Shown here piece after piece: positions 10,615 through 41,870 of a stretch of DNA of 64,000 bases (positions are counted from its first letter, which is position 1; each line of letters opens with the position of its first letter). The position numbers were made by a program, and so were the translations under genes. The notes below the pieces were generated by a model. That model searched no databases, was not told the origin of the DNA, and saw only the letters and a program-made list of their open reading frames with translations. The stretch comes from Cristatella mucedo (lineage: Eukaryota > Bryozoa > Phylactolaemata > Cristatellidae): assembly GCA_009760855.2 (NCBI GenBank), contig WPIO01000205.1, positions 118,501 through 182,500 of the forward strand. The letters are read 5' to 3'.

Positions 10615-12552
10615 GGAGCGATAACGCGAGCGGAGCTACGCAGCGGATTGGATGGGCTAATTAAGTGGATGTTAGTCGTCTGCAGTGAAAAACAGCGATG
10701 CAAAGAACGGAGAGAGTCGGAAAAGTCGACGTAGAAGCTGGAATTGATGTCTGGTGGATGATAATTACCGTCATCACCTGAAACTTACCGCTAGCTCGAG
10801 ATTCCAAAGGTCGTTCGGCAAGAACAGTTGGCGATTATGGGGAACTGCTTCAATTTCGCCGCCGCCGCCGGCTCTCGTCTCGATCTCAGAGCACGAGTAT
10901 AGCAGTGTTTATTTATTATTATCATTTTTATTACAAATATAGCAAAATAAAGCTTCTGCGGTAGCATCGGAGATAACCGTCGATAAGTTTGTCGGCTTTA
11001 ACAAGGCTCAGTAACAGCAAAAACATCAATAGTGTCATCAAGTATGTTGTATAACAGTGCCTCCGACGGAGACACAGAGCGGAAGTGAGCGGTGAACCAG
11101 ACTCGATCTTTAATTCCTCAGCAGGTGCATATACGAGCTGGCTGACTCACCACAGATAAGGGTAAAGCCGAGTTGCAGGGGTCAGAGGCTCAGCGGCTAA
11201 TAAATCAGCCAAATTATGACTGAAATTCATCATTCGTGGTTTCTAAACTATATTGTCTAGAGACTTAGTGTGGAACAGTCCACGGTTAAGGCAGTGTACA
11301 CAGCCAAGGTCGTGTAGTGGGTAGTCAAGGCATGCGTATCTCCGTCTGTAACTCCACAAAGTTTTCTTAATGACCACGTGGGTGGTACGCGGGAGAGTTT
11401 TGTATAGCGCACTCACAGCTTAAGCGGCTTTCGGTACGCATTCGGTAGCCACTGCACGATTCAAATCGAGTGAAGAGTGAGTAGAGGGGGAAGAACCCGA
11501 AAGACCTTCACCTAGAGGGTAAGACCAGCAATTACTTAAAAAGTTATAGCGCAAAATCATTGGGTTTATTGTACACGAACTTGGCAGTGGCTCATCAAAT
11601 GCAATAAGGACGGAATTTTGTCGTCGGCGATGGTCTGGGGGAGGGGCCTAAGTATAGGGAGCGGGCCTGGTCGCTGCGCCGCTCTAGGTGAGGGGTACAT
11701 TCTACCCTTACCGTGCCCCCTCTCCGGCTTCGTCACTGAACTGTATTTACAATGCTGCATGGAACATGCGATCGTCATTTGAGATTGGCACCGCTGAGTT
11801 GATACATCACATCATCACGCTATCAGTGGGTGAGATGCAGGAGGAATGTCTAGAGAGGAGGAATTAGGGGTTAAGTATAAATTAAGTTAATATAAATAAA
11901 ATAAATTATAGATATAAATGAATAAATAAATTAATATAAACTAAATATACTTTATTAAATCTAGGAGGGTTTAGCGAGAAGTCGAGCTTTTGCAGTCAAT
12001 TTGAGAGCGACGGCGGCGCGACACTCCGTCGGTACCTGAATTGCGGCTCTGCTGTCCATTCTTCGAGGTTCGTACTTAGTTATCGTGCTTAGGACTGTTT
12101 AGCATCCTTCGATTTAAGCTGCTGCCCCTAACGTCCGCTCGTTGCTGAGCCCCTAAATCATGGCCTTTGGCGTCTGCTTCCTACATCGCTCTTTTTTTAT
12201 TTGCATTTGTGGCGGGTTCCTTGAAGAGTGCTAAGTGAGTAGGTTTCGAGATGACTGGGAGTGGAGAATAAAGTTGAATGCGAACGGCGCACACGTGGCG
12301 GCAGACAAGCACCTTGGCGGGCTTCGTCGCTTTTTTATATTTATTTCTCATATTTCCCATATTTGTTTCTCCGCTCATACCTGCATCCATCGGCGCTGCA
12401 TCACCTGCAGCCTGGATTACAAGGCTCGGTACGTCACAGGTATACGTCACAGGTATTCGTCGCGTTTCTGCAGGGACTTTCGCCATTATGAGCGCTGTGC
12501 TGGCGGCCTAGCTCCGTCTGGATGTGCGAAGCCGCTACACACCGTTTGTAGC
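10615..12552. other. No gene recognised apart from an L2-B fragment
   Basis: 11870-11960 is AT-rich (ATAAATAAAT-type). A short tandem GTACGTCACAGGTATACGTC lies at about 12430-12455. No exon is evident. Confidence 0.5.
11332..11455 (-). mobile_element. L2-B 3' end fragment
   Basis: ATCTCCGTCTGTAACTCCAC ... GCGGCTTTCGGTACGCATTC, the last ~125 bases of L2-B. Confidence 0.8.
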
Positions 12553-12634
12553 CCAGAAAATGTAAAGCGCCTAGAGAGAGATTGAGTTCTCTGAGGGCAC
12601 TTTATCAAGTGCATTATTATTATTATTATTATTA
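12553..12634 (+). mobile_element. L2-A 3' tail
   Basis: Terminal hairpin plus (ATT)n, immediately followed by an inverted second copy. Confidence 0.82.
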
Positions 12635-12635
12635 T

Positions 12636-12875
12636 AACACACTTGATAAAGCGCCCTCAGATAACTCAATTTCTAGGCACTTTACATTTGCTGCAAAGGA
12701 AGCGTGATTGCATGGTTAATCGTGGAATCTCATTTCAACAAGCATAACGCGATTAAAGATGACGTACGCATTGGATCAGCGTGCAAATCTGGTTAGTGGC
12801 ATCGTGCACAGCGTGAGCACGCACAAGCTTCCAAAGGACGAATCGCACGGACCCACTGATTATCGCATTAACTGT
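12636..12875 (-). mobile_element. L2-A 3' end, inverted neighbour
   Basis: About 240 bp of L2-A on the minus strand starting at the shared T-rich tail. Together with 12553-12634 it makes an inverted repeat with almost no spacer. Confidence 0.82.
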
Positions 12876-12972
12876 TCCGAGCAGTTATAGTTTGGAAACC
12901 ATGAAAAATAAACATATCGAATCACAATCTGGCTGATTACCCGCGCCGAGGCGTAACAGCTAAACTGAAATG

Positions 12973-13250
12973 CAGGACAGGGCAAGGGTCAAAACGGGGC
13001 AGCGGCCAGAACGGGGCAGCGGCTAGGACAGGGCGAGGTCAGGAAGGGGCAGGGGTCAGGAAGGGGCAGGGGTCAGGAAGGGGCAGGGGTCAGGAAGGGG
13101 CAGGGGTCAGGAAGGGGCAGGGGCCAGGAAGGGCAGGGGTCAGGAAGGGGCAGGGGTCAGGAAGGGGCAGGAGTCAGGAAGGGGCAAGGGCCAGGACAGG
13201 GCAGGGGCCAGTACGGAGCAGAGGTCAGGACAGTGCAGGGCAAGAGCCAG
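12973..13250. repeat. 17-bp minisatellite (GTCAGGAAGGGGCAGGG)n
   Basis: About 15 units, best in the centre (13029-13195), with degenerate flanks (AGGACAGGGC). G-rich strand with runs of four G, so quadruplex is possible. It lies about 740 bp upstream of the PTGES2 start. Confidence 0.9.
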
Positions 13251-13987
13251 CGGGTGGTCCGGCTTTTGCAGTCAGATTGCAAAATTTCGGCGTGAGAGTT
13301 TTGACGCACGCAAAGCACTATAATCTGCGGTAAGTAATCGCTATTACAACTTAGGCAGTAATTCATGACGTGCCCACCCGGGGCCAGGTAATGCAAACGC
13401 AGGCTGCCAGCAGCGTCTTCCAAAACGTCACTCCTTGGGGCGTGACGTGTCGAAATGTGATCTACGCCCCGCTAGCGCTCAACATTTCGAGGAATACCAG
13501 TAGTCAGGGAGCACCGCCAATAAATACTCGGCGGCGTCCCGTCCCGCTCAGCCTGCACCGCGCAGGCGCGTCTGCTCGCGGGCCCTACGACCTGCTTCCA
13601 TTTGGGAGTGGTACGCATCGCCTCCCTACCTCCCTCACTTATCAAAAACAAACAGCGTCTCACTGATGTAAGCTTACTCATTAATTGCCGGCGCAGCGAC
13701 CCTTGCAAAACCGAGTGCGCGGTAATCGCACCGGCTGGAGCAGGCCAGCCAGAAGGCGGCTCTAGCAGGCCAGCCAGAAGGTGGCTCTAGCAGGAATAAG
13801 GTCAAGGTAATTTTGATCAAGGTTATGCAAGGCCGCACGCGTTTCCCGTCTTCGCTAGCCTGTGTGGGCGCGCCGGCAACGAGAGGCGCCTAAGGGCGCT
13901 TGCATTTATTACCCAAGCCCGCGACGAGTGCGCCGAGTTTGAGGCCTCGCCGCCAGAGCAGCGATTGCATTTCGCTTATTTGTGGAA
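13251..13987 (+). promoter_or_regulatory. PTGES2 upstream region
   Basis: CpG content rises towards the ATG, with CCGCCAATAAATACTCGGCG at 13513 (inverted CCAAT-like). No clear TATA at a consistent distance. The transcript start is not identifiable. Confidence 0.3.
13739..13795. repeat. Short tandem duplication upstream of PTGES2
   Basis: A 28-bp unit starting GCAGGCCAGCCAGAAGG occurs twice head to tail with one mismatch (GCGGCT/GTGGCT), about 200 bp before the PTGES2 ATG. Confidence 0.8.
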
Positions 13988-25302
<11,315 letters not shown>

Positions 25303-25638
25303 TTGTGATCACTGCCAGCGGCTCGAGTGCCCGATACCAACGATGCAGTGCTGCTGCACTTCTGTCGTGCATTACCCCTCGGTGCCCTTTGAACCATGAC
25401 TGAATATTAGCCTTGCCCTATCGACATGTTGTGTAATTCGTATTTGTGCTCGTTCGCAACGTGTTAACTGCTCACCGTGCCCGATTCAACACCGGCAATT
25501 ACTGTCAGCTTCATCGAAATGTCTTCTGCAAGCCAACATATTGGGAGGGTTTGAACCTTATAGCACCACACTGCATCCGTGCGTTCGGAATGCGACTTTT
25601 TCATTCATGCTCGATGACTAGTTCATGATACCTCTGAC

Positions 25639-25644
25639 AATAAA
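25639..25644 (+). promoter_or_regulatory. Candidate polyadenylation signal of PTGES2
   Basis: AATAAA lies 337 bp after the PTGES2 stop, in AT-rich DNA, and is the first canonical hexamer I see there. A 3' UTR of about 350 bases would follow. Position only; no transcript evidence. Confidence 0.45.
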
Positions 25645-26223
25645 TTATTTGATGTTGCCCGACTTAGGTAAATCTGGCAACAAAAACTGTACTATACTCC
25701 ACACAATTCGTATTGCTGCGCCACCAGAATATACGTTATAAAGAAATTTCGTAAAACCAAAGGTACAACGTGCCCTCAAAACATGGAAATAATGACATGT
25801 AACTAATTATGATGTCAAAACCAACCTGAACCACCAATCTGTGGTATCCAAAAAAACTAGAACAATAAGGAGTCTTTGCCCTAAACATCAAAACACATTA
25901 ATTAAACATCATCGAGAAAACCGGATTCTTCAAGATCAGGGTATATTTTACCTATGAGTAGAACTGTGAAGGTGAACAAGAGACGTGTAGCCTCCCTCTG
26001 TGCACTCTGAACATTACCCATTTCAACTCGTGTACATAAGTTCAAGGCATAGCAATGTTGCATTGGCCACTCCTCTTCAAGTGTTGTCTTTAAAATTCTT
26101 TTTTTTCAATACGTGGTCAACGTGTTATATAATCTTATAAGTTGAATCAAGAATGATTTCTAAAAGTAAATGCTGTTGTCACACCATTTTAGCTAGAAAA
26201 AATACCAAAGTTTCAGCCAAAGT

Positions 26224-26517
26224 ATGCCCTCGTGGTCAAGGAAGAGAAATCAGGCAACTGATCAGCATTTCTTGGTTTGCGTTGTGGCATCCACATTTTC
26301 TGGCCACTTGTTCGTGCAGCTTCATGTTACGAAGGCTGAAAGTTTGTCGACTGCTCTTAGTTTTGATGCATCACTTCTCCACCACCCTAAGATCATCTGC
26401 CTTATCTTTGATGTGCCAAAGACGAAAAAATGTGTGAGTGCATCACGAGAAGGCGTTCTTTGGTTCGATTTCATACGACATCGTAAGCAAGAGCGACTTG
26501 AAAGATACTGTATCTGA
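26224..26517 (+). CDS. Unidentified ORF between PTGES2 and RAB14
   Basis: 97 codons from ATG to TGA in a gap otherwise without genes. The translation is well mixed in composition (FLVCVVASTFSGHLFVQLHV, then LLHHPKIICLIFDVPKTKK) with no repeats. A second frame over the same bases is also open, which weakens the case. No domain recognised. It could be a leftover exon, a retrocopy fragment, or chance. Confidence 0.2.
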   Translation: MPSWSRKRNQATDQHFLVCVVASTFSGHLFVQLHVTKAESLSTALSFDASLLHHPKIICLIFDVPKTKKCVSASREGVLWFDFIRHRKQERLERYCI

Positions 26518-27308
26518 ATCTGTAATGTAATATCTAAAATCTGTAATAATGTAATCTGCCTCGTTAATGAAATATAAGGGGGGGGGGGGTTACTATACGA
26601 ACCTCAACCTGCCTAGAGAGCTGCTCATTACTGGTCGTCACGCACTAGTGACAATTGCCATGGCTGCCATTGATTGATCTAGAAGATACTGATTTGCTAA
26701 GTGGTTGTAATTCTGGAGCTTCCATTGTCTCTAGGGGGAAGTCTTATTTTATAATTTTTCTCAGGACGTTCAAGACTTTCTGTTGATTTAGTTTTGGTAT
26801 CATAAGTGCTTATCGGTTATTATTTTCACATTCAAAGGTTCAATATACAACAGGGATACTTTTCGGTCGGTTAGCCTTAACTTTTAAGACGACTACTTGC
26901 CCTTCTGAACCCTCACCCTGCACTCCCAGTTTTCCTTATGAGATGCCACGATGTCACTTGGCATAACTACAGCAGAAAATTGTGTTGTGTGTGCCAGCTG
27001 CTTGCCACTGTCAGACAACAAAATTTGTTATTAACATCAGGTTATATCCCAGCATCTTTCAGATTTGACTAGTGTCATGCCACTCGTAGAGATAACAAGA
27101 CAAAAGGGAAAAAAGACCAGTTGTTCTCCCTGTTGTCGTGTCATGTCAACGACACCGGACCGTGTAGTATCGGACCGGTTAAACTATCATATCCAGCTTC
27201 ACACCCAGCAAGTTTCAGTCAGGTTTTTAAAACTAATCACTCCACAGATTCAGCATCGCTGAGCGTTTACTGTGATCTTCTCTGGATTGCTGAGTAGTTT
27301 CTCTGCTA

Positions 27309-27341
27309 GATCCCTCTCTCTCTCTCTCTCTCTCTCTCTCA
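27309..27341. repeat. (TC)n array
   Basis: 33 pyrimidine bases directly before the decayed reverse transcriptase fragment. Confidence 0.85.
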
Positions 27342-27690
27342 TCTTTTAAAGCCATTGATTACCAAATACTTCTGGAGCGTCTTGTCGTATCCCTTACACA
27401 GCACAGGCACCATGCTTGTTAAACTGGTCTAGGTAGGCTCTACCTCCGTGGGAGAATTCAAAGATGTCCAGCAGTAATCCAGTGAGCCTTTGAAGTTTGG
27501 CGTGCCTCAGGGATCCTGTGAGGGCCACTTCCCCCCACAAATTTACAATCAGCCTCTTGCCGATGTAATCGCCAGGCACAATCTAGATTTTTCTGTAGAC
27601 GACATGCAACTGTACATATGCTTTGATCCGTACAGGCTACCACTGCAGCTGCAACTCCAGCTCTTGACATTCGGCTCACTCACACCATTC
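27335..27690 (+). mobile_element. Decayed L2-A-like reverse transcriptase fragment
   Basis: Translated pieces KAIDYQILLERL, GVPQGS, LADVIARHNLDF and DDMQLYICFDP match L2-A in order, but the frame is broken and the catalytic YADD is altered to VDD. Older and more diverged than other copies. Confidence 0.7.
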
Positions 27691-28075
27691 ATCTGAAACC
27701 CTAAACGTTAAGCTGGAGTAGGACACAACTTTCCTAATGAGAAATGTTTTTGCAAGACCATCCGGCGATTGCCTGCCACCGTCCTCTTTGACGGCTACTT
27801 GACGTTTACAAGTGTTTTTCCCAATAGTTCTTATGTTCGATCCTTTGAAAGGATTAGGGAATACTTACCACAGCGGACGGCTAAAGATCCTACTAACTCT
27901 TCTCATTCTGTCTAGAATGGGCCAGATTAGACTAGACAAACAAGAGATACACAGACCAGGTGCTGCTGCTTAGAGAGTTAAGTTTTAGCAGCTTCAGTGG
28001 AGTAACTTTTGAGCTACAGCTGAGACGCTAAAGCCTTCGGCCTCCACTCCTGCTCCAATGAGCAGCACAAGCCAG

Positions 28076-28673
28076 CTCCAGCTTTCTGCCCAGCGATCTC
28101 AATGTCTCTCTTTCAGCCCAGCGATCTCTCCGTCTGTCTCCTTCAGCCCAGCGATCTTTCTGTCATTCTCTTTCTCTCCGTCTGTCTCCTTCAGCTTTCA
28201 GCCCAGCGATCTTTCTGTCATTCTCTTTCAGCTTTCAGCCCAGCAATCTTTCTGTCAGTCTCTTTCAGCTTTCAGCCCAGCGATCTTTCTGTCAGTCTCT
28301 TTCAGCTTTCCGCCCAGCGATCTCTCTTGTCTCTCGCTTAGCTTTCTGCCCAGCGATCTCTCTGTCTCTCTCTCTCTTTCAGCCCAGCGATCTCTCGGTT
28401 TGTCTCTTTCAGCTTTCCACCCAGCGATCTCTTTATGACAGCTTTTAGTGGGTCCCTGTGATTTGTCCTTTATGTGCTTAAGGGTGCTGACACTGTTGCA
28501 CGCTGCCACTAACGGCACTTGCATGCTGACCCTGTGCATGTCACCCCTAACCATGCTAATCATGTTGTTTATCAAGCATGATACCACTCGTCGTTCGATC
28601 GTGTTTCCTTTGGAGCAAATGTAAAGCGCCTAGAAAGAGATTGAGTTCTCTGAGGGCGCTTTATCAAGTGCAC

Positions 28674-28716
<43 letters not shown>

Positions 28717-28790
28717 CTTATCTGTCGGTCTCTTTCAGCTTTCTGCCCAGCGATCTCTCTGTCTGTCGTCTCTCTAACTCGAGGGTCTGA
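28076..28790. repeat. ~30-bp minisatellite (CTTTCAGCCCAGCGATCTCTCTGT), split by L2-A
   Basis: About 11 irregular units at 28076-28427 and two more at 28717-28790, with an L2-A copy between them. Confidence 0.88.
28428..28716 (+). mobile_element. L2-A 3' end inserted in a minisatellite
   Basis: Starts at TGACAGCTTTTAGTGGGTCC and ends in about 14 ATT units. The GCGATCTCTCTGTC minisatellite lies on both sides, so the element inserted after the array formed. Confidence 0.87.
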
Positions 28791-29493
28791 ACTGCGGCAG
28801 CACAGCCTCACTGCTCCGCCTCTGCCTCAGGGTGCAGGGCAGCGCCGAACGAGTATGCACACACATATATAAATATACATTTTTCAAATTTCAAGTCCTG
28901 CATGGCAGAGGTTGCCCTTGAGTTGGCATTCTCGGCTGTGCCCTCGTAGTGACACGTGGCCCACAGTGCACAAGCAGGGGGCGGGCGGTGGTCACTTCAG
29001 CAGCAGTTCGTGTGACTGACCACGAGGTGGCGCTGCTGCTGCTGCAGCTGACCTGCGGTTGCTGCTCAGGCCAATAACCGAATTCGAACGGAGCGACCGA
29101 CGGACACAAGTCGAGAGACGTGCCCATGCGAGCAAGCACGCAGAGGAACCTTCGACCTGGCGCCGATGACGGGTCAGTCGGGTCAGCGAAAGTCCGGCCT
29201 GCAGTCGGGCCCGAGGAGGGAGGCAGCAGCAGCAGCCACTGCGGCTACATGCCTAGCGATGGGACAGCGAGGCGGCGGCAGCAGCCGTTCCGCAGCACCC
29301 ACGCTACAGCGCGGCGCGCACCGTGCGAGCTGCCGCCGGTGGCCGCCTGTATCTGCCATGCTTCAGGAGTCGAGCACGTTCGCTCCTCCTCCCGACGAGA
29401 CCGGTCGTAGCTCTGCGCTGCTCGCTAGGATGTTATGTCAAGGCTGGACCCTCTCACTGGACCGCCGCCGCTCCAGTGCAGCTGAGCTGCCGC
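28791..29493. other. RAB14 3' flank
   Basis: Probable RAB14 3' UTR and flank. No AATAAA on the minus strand was seen here. Open plus-strand frames overlap RAB14 exon 6 and are shadows. Confidence 0.4.
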
Positions 29494-36620
<7,127 letters not shown>

Positions 36621-37598
36621 GGGAAACGGGCACTTTTTTTTGACGGTCCGCTTTATTTTATTATTTAATAAAAGCTACGATTGCGCAACTATAATTTTTC
36701 ACTATACGGGGGTCCGGCCCATCTAAAAAAATTCTGTCCCTGGTCCTGCATTGATGTGCCGGCAGGGAGTAGCGGCCAATGGCTGGCTGGCTGCAGTCAT
36801 GCGCTGGTAGTGCTGGGCACAACAGCAAAATCGCCCATTCTGCAGAGCGAGTCATCGAAAGAGAAAACTGCCTATCAATGGCATGCATGTGCCGCGACGT
36901 CAAATTAAGTCCATGTATCCGGCTGCCATAATAAATTACCCACCGAGACTCACTCTCGGCTCCATCTTGGTTGACATCCAGTACAGTCGGTTACTGCTGA
37001 TAATATAAGCAACCTCATCTATATTTCTAACAGTTGGCACATGCACAGCAAAGTGCACCACGTTAATCCCTCTTTCGGAGATCCATTCAAGGATTCAAGT
37101 GTCTCAAATAAAGACAGAAAATAGGGACTCTTGCTGACAGGCAGGCCTCAACTGACAGGAAATGTCTATGCAACTTACGATCGAGTGCAGACAAAATCAA
37201 ATCGCAACTTACGAGATTTGCCCAACAGCTCGACTTATATTTCGACTCCAGTCTCAGTCACGAAGAATTGGATTGGAAATGCAGTCCATCCCACGTGCAT
37301 ATAACTTCCTTGCACTGCCAACATCAGCAGCCTTCTTCAGTACTCAAAAGACGGGATTGGTCACTGGTTGCTAAAGGGCTTTTAGTGGAGTACTCAATCC
37401 AGCGCAATACGCTTCCTGCGGTTTATCAATGTTGCAAGGGCCTGGACTCGCTCCATCCTAACATGCGACCAGATCTGGAGGTCTGCCAGAGCTAGACACT
37501 AGGCTAGACTCGACATTGCCTCAGACTAGCTGCTCCCAGTCAGCATCCTCTGGACATCCTAGGCAGCTAGTCGGGCCTTCTGCCTAACTAGAATATGT
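36621..37598. other. No gene recognised
   Basis: Unique sequence upstream of RAB14; nothing recognisable. Confidence 0.5.
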
Positions 37599-37651
<53 letters not shown>

Positions 37652-37682
37652 GTCTGTCTGTCTGTCTCTGTCTCTCTCTCTG
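37599..37682. repeat. (CT)n/(GTCT)n array
   Basis: 84 bases of pyrimidine-rich repeat joined to an L2-A fragment. Confidence 0.92.
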
Positions 37683-37683
37683 T

Positions 37684-38010
37684 ACAGCCTATCTCTCAGA
37701 TCTACTCCCCCACCAGGCTAAGCGTCGTACCACTCGCTTTTCGTAATCCAACAGTCTACCAATACCTCTTAGAAACCTCAAATCCTTTGGAGACAGTGCA
37801 TTTAGTTCGTACGGTCCTAAAGCCTGGAACTCACTCCCGACTTGCGTCAGAACATCCCCTGACTTGACCATACTTAAAAAGAACTTATAAACGCACCTAT
37901 TAATGACAGCTTTTAGTGGGTCCCTGCGATTCGTCCTTTGTGTGCTTGTGCATGCTGACCGTGTGCAAGTCACCCCTAACCATGTTATTCCTGTTGTTCG
38001 TCGAAGCATC
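37684..38010 (+). mobile_element. L2-A fragment abutting a (CT)n array
   Basis: Runs from AGCCTATCTCTCAGATCTAC to the GTTATTCCTGTTGTTC motif; the terminal hairpin and (ATT)n are missing. Confidence 0.82.
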
Positions 38011-39483
38011 AGCGTTGGGGGGGGGACCTAGGACGAGGTGTGAGAGATAGAGAGAGAGAGAGCGTGCGCCGACGCACAGCGATGGCTGACTGACTGGCTG
38101 ACATTCGCATCGCAAGGCGAAAAGTGTAAAAAAAAAAAATTAAAACAGCATAGACTCTAACAACTAAAGAAAACTAAAGAAGCCAAAGCGAAAAAAATAA
38201 AGCGGTTTATCTGCGCTGCTCACTGTACTGCCCTAATGCTTCCTTTACGCTCTGCACAGCAACTCCTTGATGGCTTCGACCTCTAGGCATGCCACAAGAT
38301 CCGCTGCTCGCTACGTCACGGCAAGCGTTCGTTACAGTTACGCAGAGAACCACGGCCCTGCTACTGAAGCGACCCGACACGGCTGGTGGCTGCAGCTAGC
38401 ACGAGGCAGACAGGGACAGGGCGCCCGAGGGAGAGGTGAGACGAGGTAGGGTGTGCAACGGGTCACTGCCTGTGCAGCCCACGGCCGCACTGCGAACTTG
38501 ACAGGCAGACAGCCAGTAGCAGCCACAAGACAACGGCGGCAGAGGCATCAGCAGTAGCAGGACATCGCTGGCGGCCCTGACCTTGGTCTCGGGCTGAGCG
38601 AAAAACCGAGTCACACGCACACACTACGCTGCTTTTCGTCCACTGCCACCGCTGCGTGCACGTGCTCGGTCGGTGTAGTAGGCGCTGTCAGCGTCCCACA
38701 GCGCTGGCTGCAACACAAAAAAAGGGCGCCGTGCTAGCGCGGCGCGATACGTATCGGCAGCGAATCGGTCAGCATCTTGCAGGACAATTTAAACTTTGCG
38801 CTCGAAGTAGATCGAAACAAGGAACACGGCCAGAGGGCATGTCTCGGTCCAAAACGAGACCGCAAACATCTCAACAGTACCGGGGGAGGGGGTGGAAGGG
38901 GTAGCATGCTGCCAGAGCCAACACTCAAGTTCTCCTCACCCGCTCTCTCCAGGGGTGCCAATGGCAAGGCCAGAACGAGGCCACGGCAAGGTCAGAACAA
39001 GGCTTCGGCAAGGTCAGAGGCAGGCTAAGGCGAGGCCAGATCGAGGCTACAGCCAGGCTACAGATAGGTCAAAACGAGGCCACATCGAGGTCACGGCAAC
39101 AGCAAGGTAGGAGAGGCCACAGTGGTTCAGACGCCCACACAACCAGAGGCCCCGGGCCTGAACTCATCAGCCAGTCAGTGGCTCAGCTGGGGGGAGAGGG
39201 GCTCACCAGCTAGGACTTGAGTATTTGTAAGCCTGGCCCAATGACGTGAAATACGCGTGCGAGCCCGTGCACATACACGCTTCATATAGCAGCAGCGAAA
39301 AATCCGACGACAGCACCTAGAGCTGAGACGGCGCAAGGTCAATACCAAGGTCACAATGTCTCTCCAAAAAGATAGCCAGCACTACTTGCTTGATGGCAAA
39401 GTGCCCATAACGACAGCAAGCTCAGATAACAGCAGCAGCACAGTCTTTAAGCCTATCGTAGCCATAGGGAATGGACACCAAAT
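38011..39483. other. No gene recognised
   Basis: Contains A12 and the degenerate 12-bp repeat (38960-39105). No exon evident. Confidence 0.5.
38960..39105. repeat. Degenerate 12-bp repeat (AGGCCAGAACGA-like)
   Basis: Variants of AGGTCAGAACAAGG and AGGCCACGGCA repeat about 12 times. Old array. Confidence 0.7.
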
Positions 39484-39755
39484 GTACTGAATCTCCTTCT
39501 GTAACTCCACAAAGTCATCAAGACCATGTGGGTGTTACACAGGAGAGTTTTGTATAGCGCACTCACAGCCTAAGTGGCTTTCGGTACGCATTCGGTAGCC
39601 AACAGACTTCGTCCAAACTAAGAGAAAGTGGGAAGCATACCAGAGTCAGGAGAGCAGTTGAGGTAGTGAGTAGCATGGAAGTAGCAGCACAGGATCGCTG
39701 AAAAGGATGAGCCATAGTCGGCAGCAGGAGAGTAGTTGTCGTTGCGTAACTGAAG
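39484..39755 (-). mobile_element. L2-B 3' 270 bp
   Basis: Minus strand, TCTCCTTCTGTAACTCCAC into the GTCGGCAGCAGGAGAGTAG region; ends near GTTGCGTAA. Confidence 0.83.
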
Positions 39756-39879
39756 TGAAGGGAAGGGTCACGTGCCGTGTCATGGGATGCAGCCTCTGTG
39801 CATGCGATGTGCACAGTTCGAGAGGGAGTGAGAGGGGAGAGAAAGTGACCGGAGAAAGCGAGTGTGAGGGAGCTGGGAG

Positions 39880-41044
<1,165 letters not shown>

Positions 41045-41870
41045 TAGGTGTCATATTCCAAAGCGACCTCTCGTTAGACGACCATATCAGCTCCACAGTC
41101 AAATTTGCCTATTTTCAGCTTCATAAAGTTGCTAAAATTCGGGCTTGTTTAGATAAGGATACCACGACTAAGTTGGTCCATGCATTCGTGACATCCCGTC
41201 TCGACTTCTGCAACTCACTGCTTACTGGCCTACCAGCATGTGCGATCAGGCGATTGCAGCTGGTGAAAAACTCCGCAGCTAGGCTTGTCTGTCGTGAGTG
41301 TCGCAGTTGCCACATTACACCACTTCTCGCCGACCTGCACTGGCTACCAGTCAAGCAACAGATAGATTTCAAGGTTTTGTCTCTCACTTTTAGGTCTCTT
41401 CCTTCTATGGCTCCAGCCTATCTCTCAGATATACTCCCCCATCAGGCCAAGCATCGTACCACCTGCTTTTCGGAATCCAGCAGTCTAACCTCAAATCCTT
41501 TGGAGACCGTGCATTTAGTTCGTATGCTCCCAAAGCCTGGAACTCCCTCCCGACTTAACATCCCCTGACTTGACCACATTTAAAAAGAACCTAAAAAACA
41601 CCTATTTAGGACAGCATTTAGTGGGTCCCTGTGATTCGTCCTTGATGTGCTTATGCCTGCTGACACTGTGCATGCTGCCACTAACCACATCTGCATGCTG
41701 ACCCTTTGCAGGTCACGCCTAACCATGTTACTCATTTTGTTTGTTTATCAAGCATGATATTACTCACCATTCAATTGCATTTCCCTTTGCAGCAAATGTA
41801 AAGCGCCTAGAGAGAGATTGAGTTCTCTGAGGGCGCTTTATTAAGTGCATTATTATTATTATTATTATAA
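41045..41870 (+). mobile_element. L2-A copy, C-terminal ORF2 and 3' end
   Basis: Homology starts mid-ORF at GVIFQSDLSLDDH and runs to a complete (ATT)n tail. A small internal deletion removes the EIPRTNLKSFGD region, shifting the frame at about 41488. Between RAB14 and the F-box gene. Confidence 0.88.

Noticed and set aside
10197-10703. 168-codon repetitive Arg/Pro protein
   Set aside because: All frames of a 16-bp minisatellite; no start context, splice site or composition typical of the real exons.
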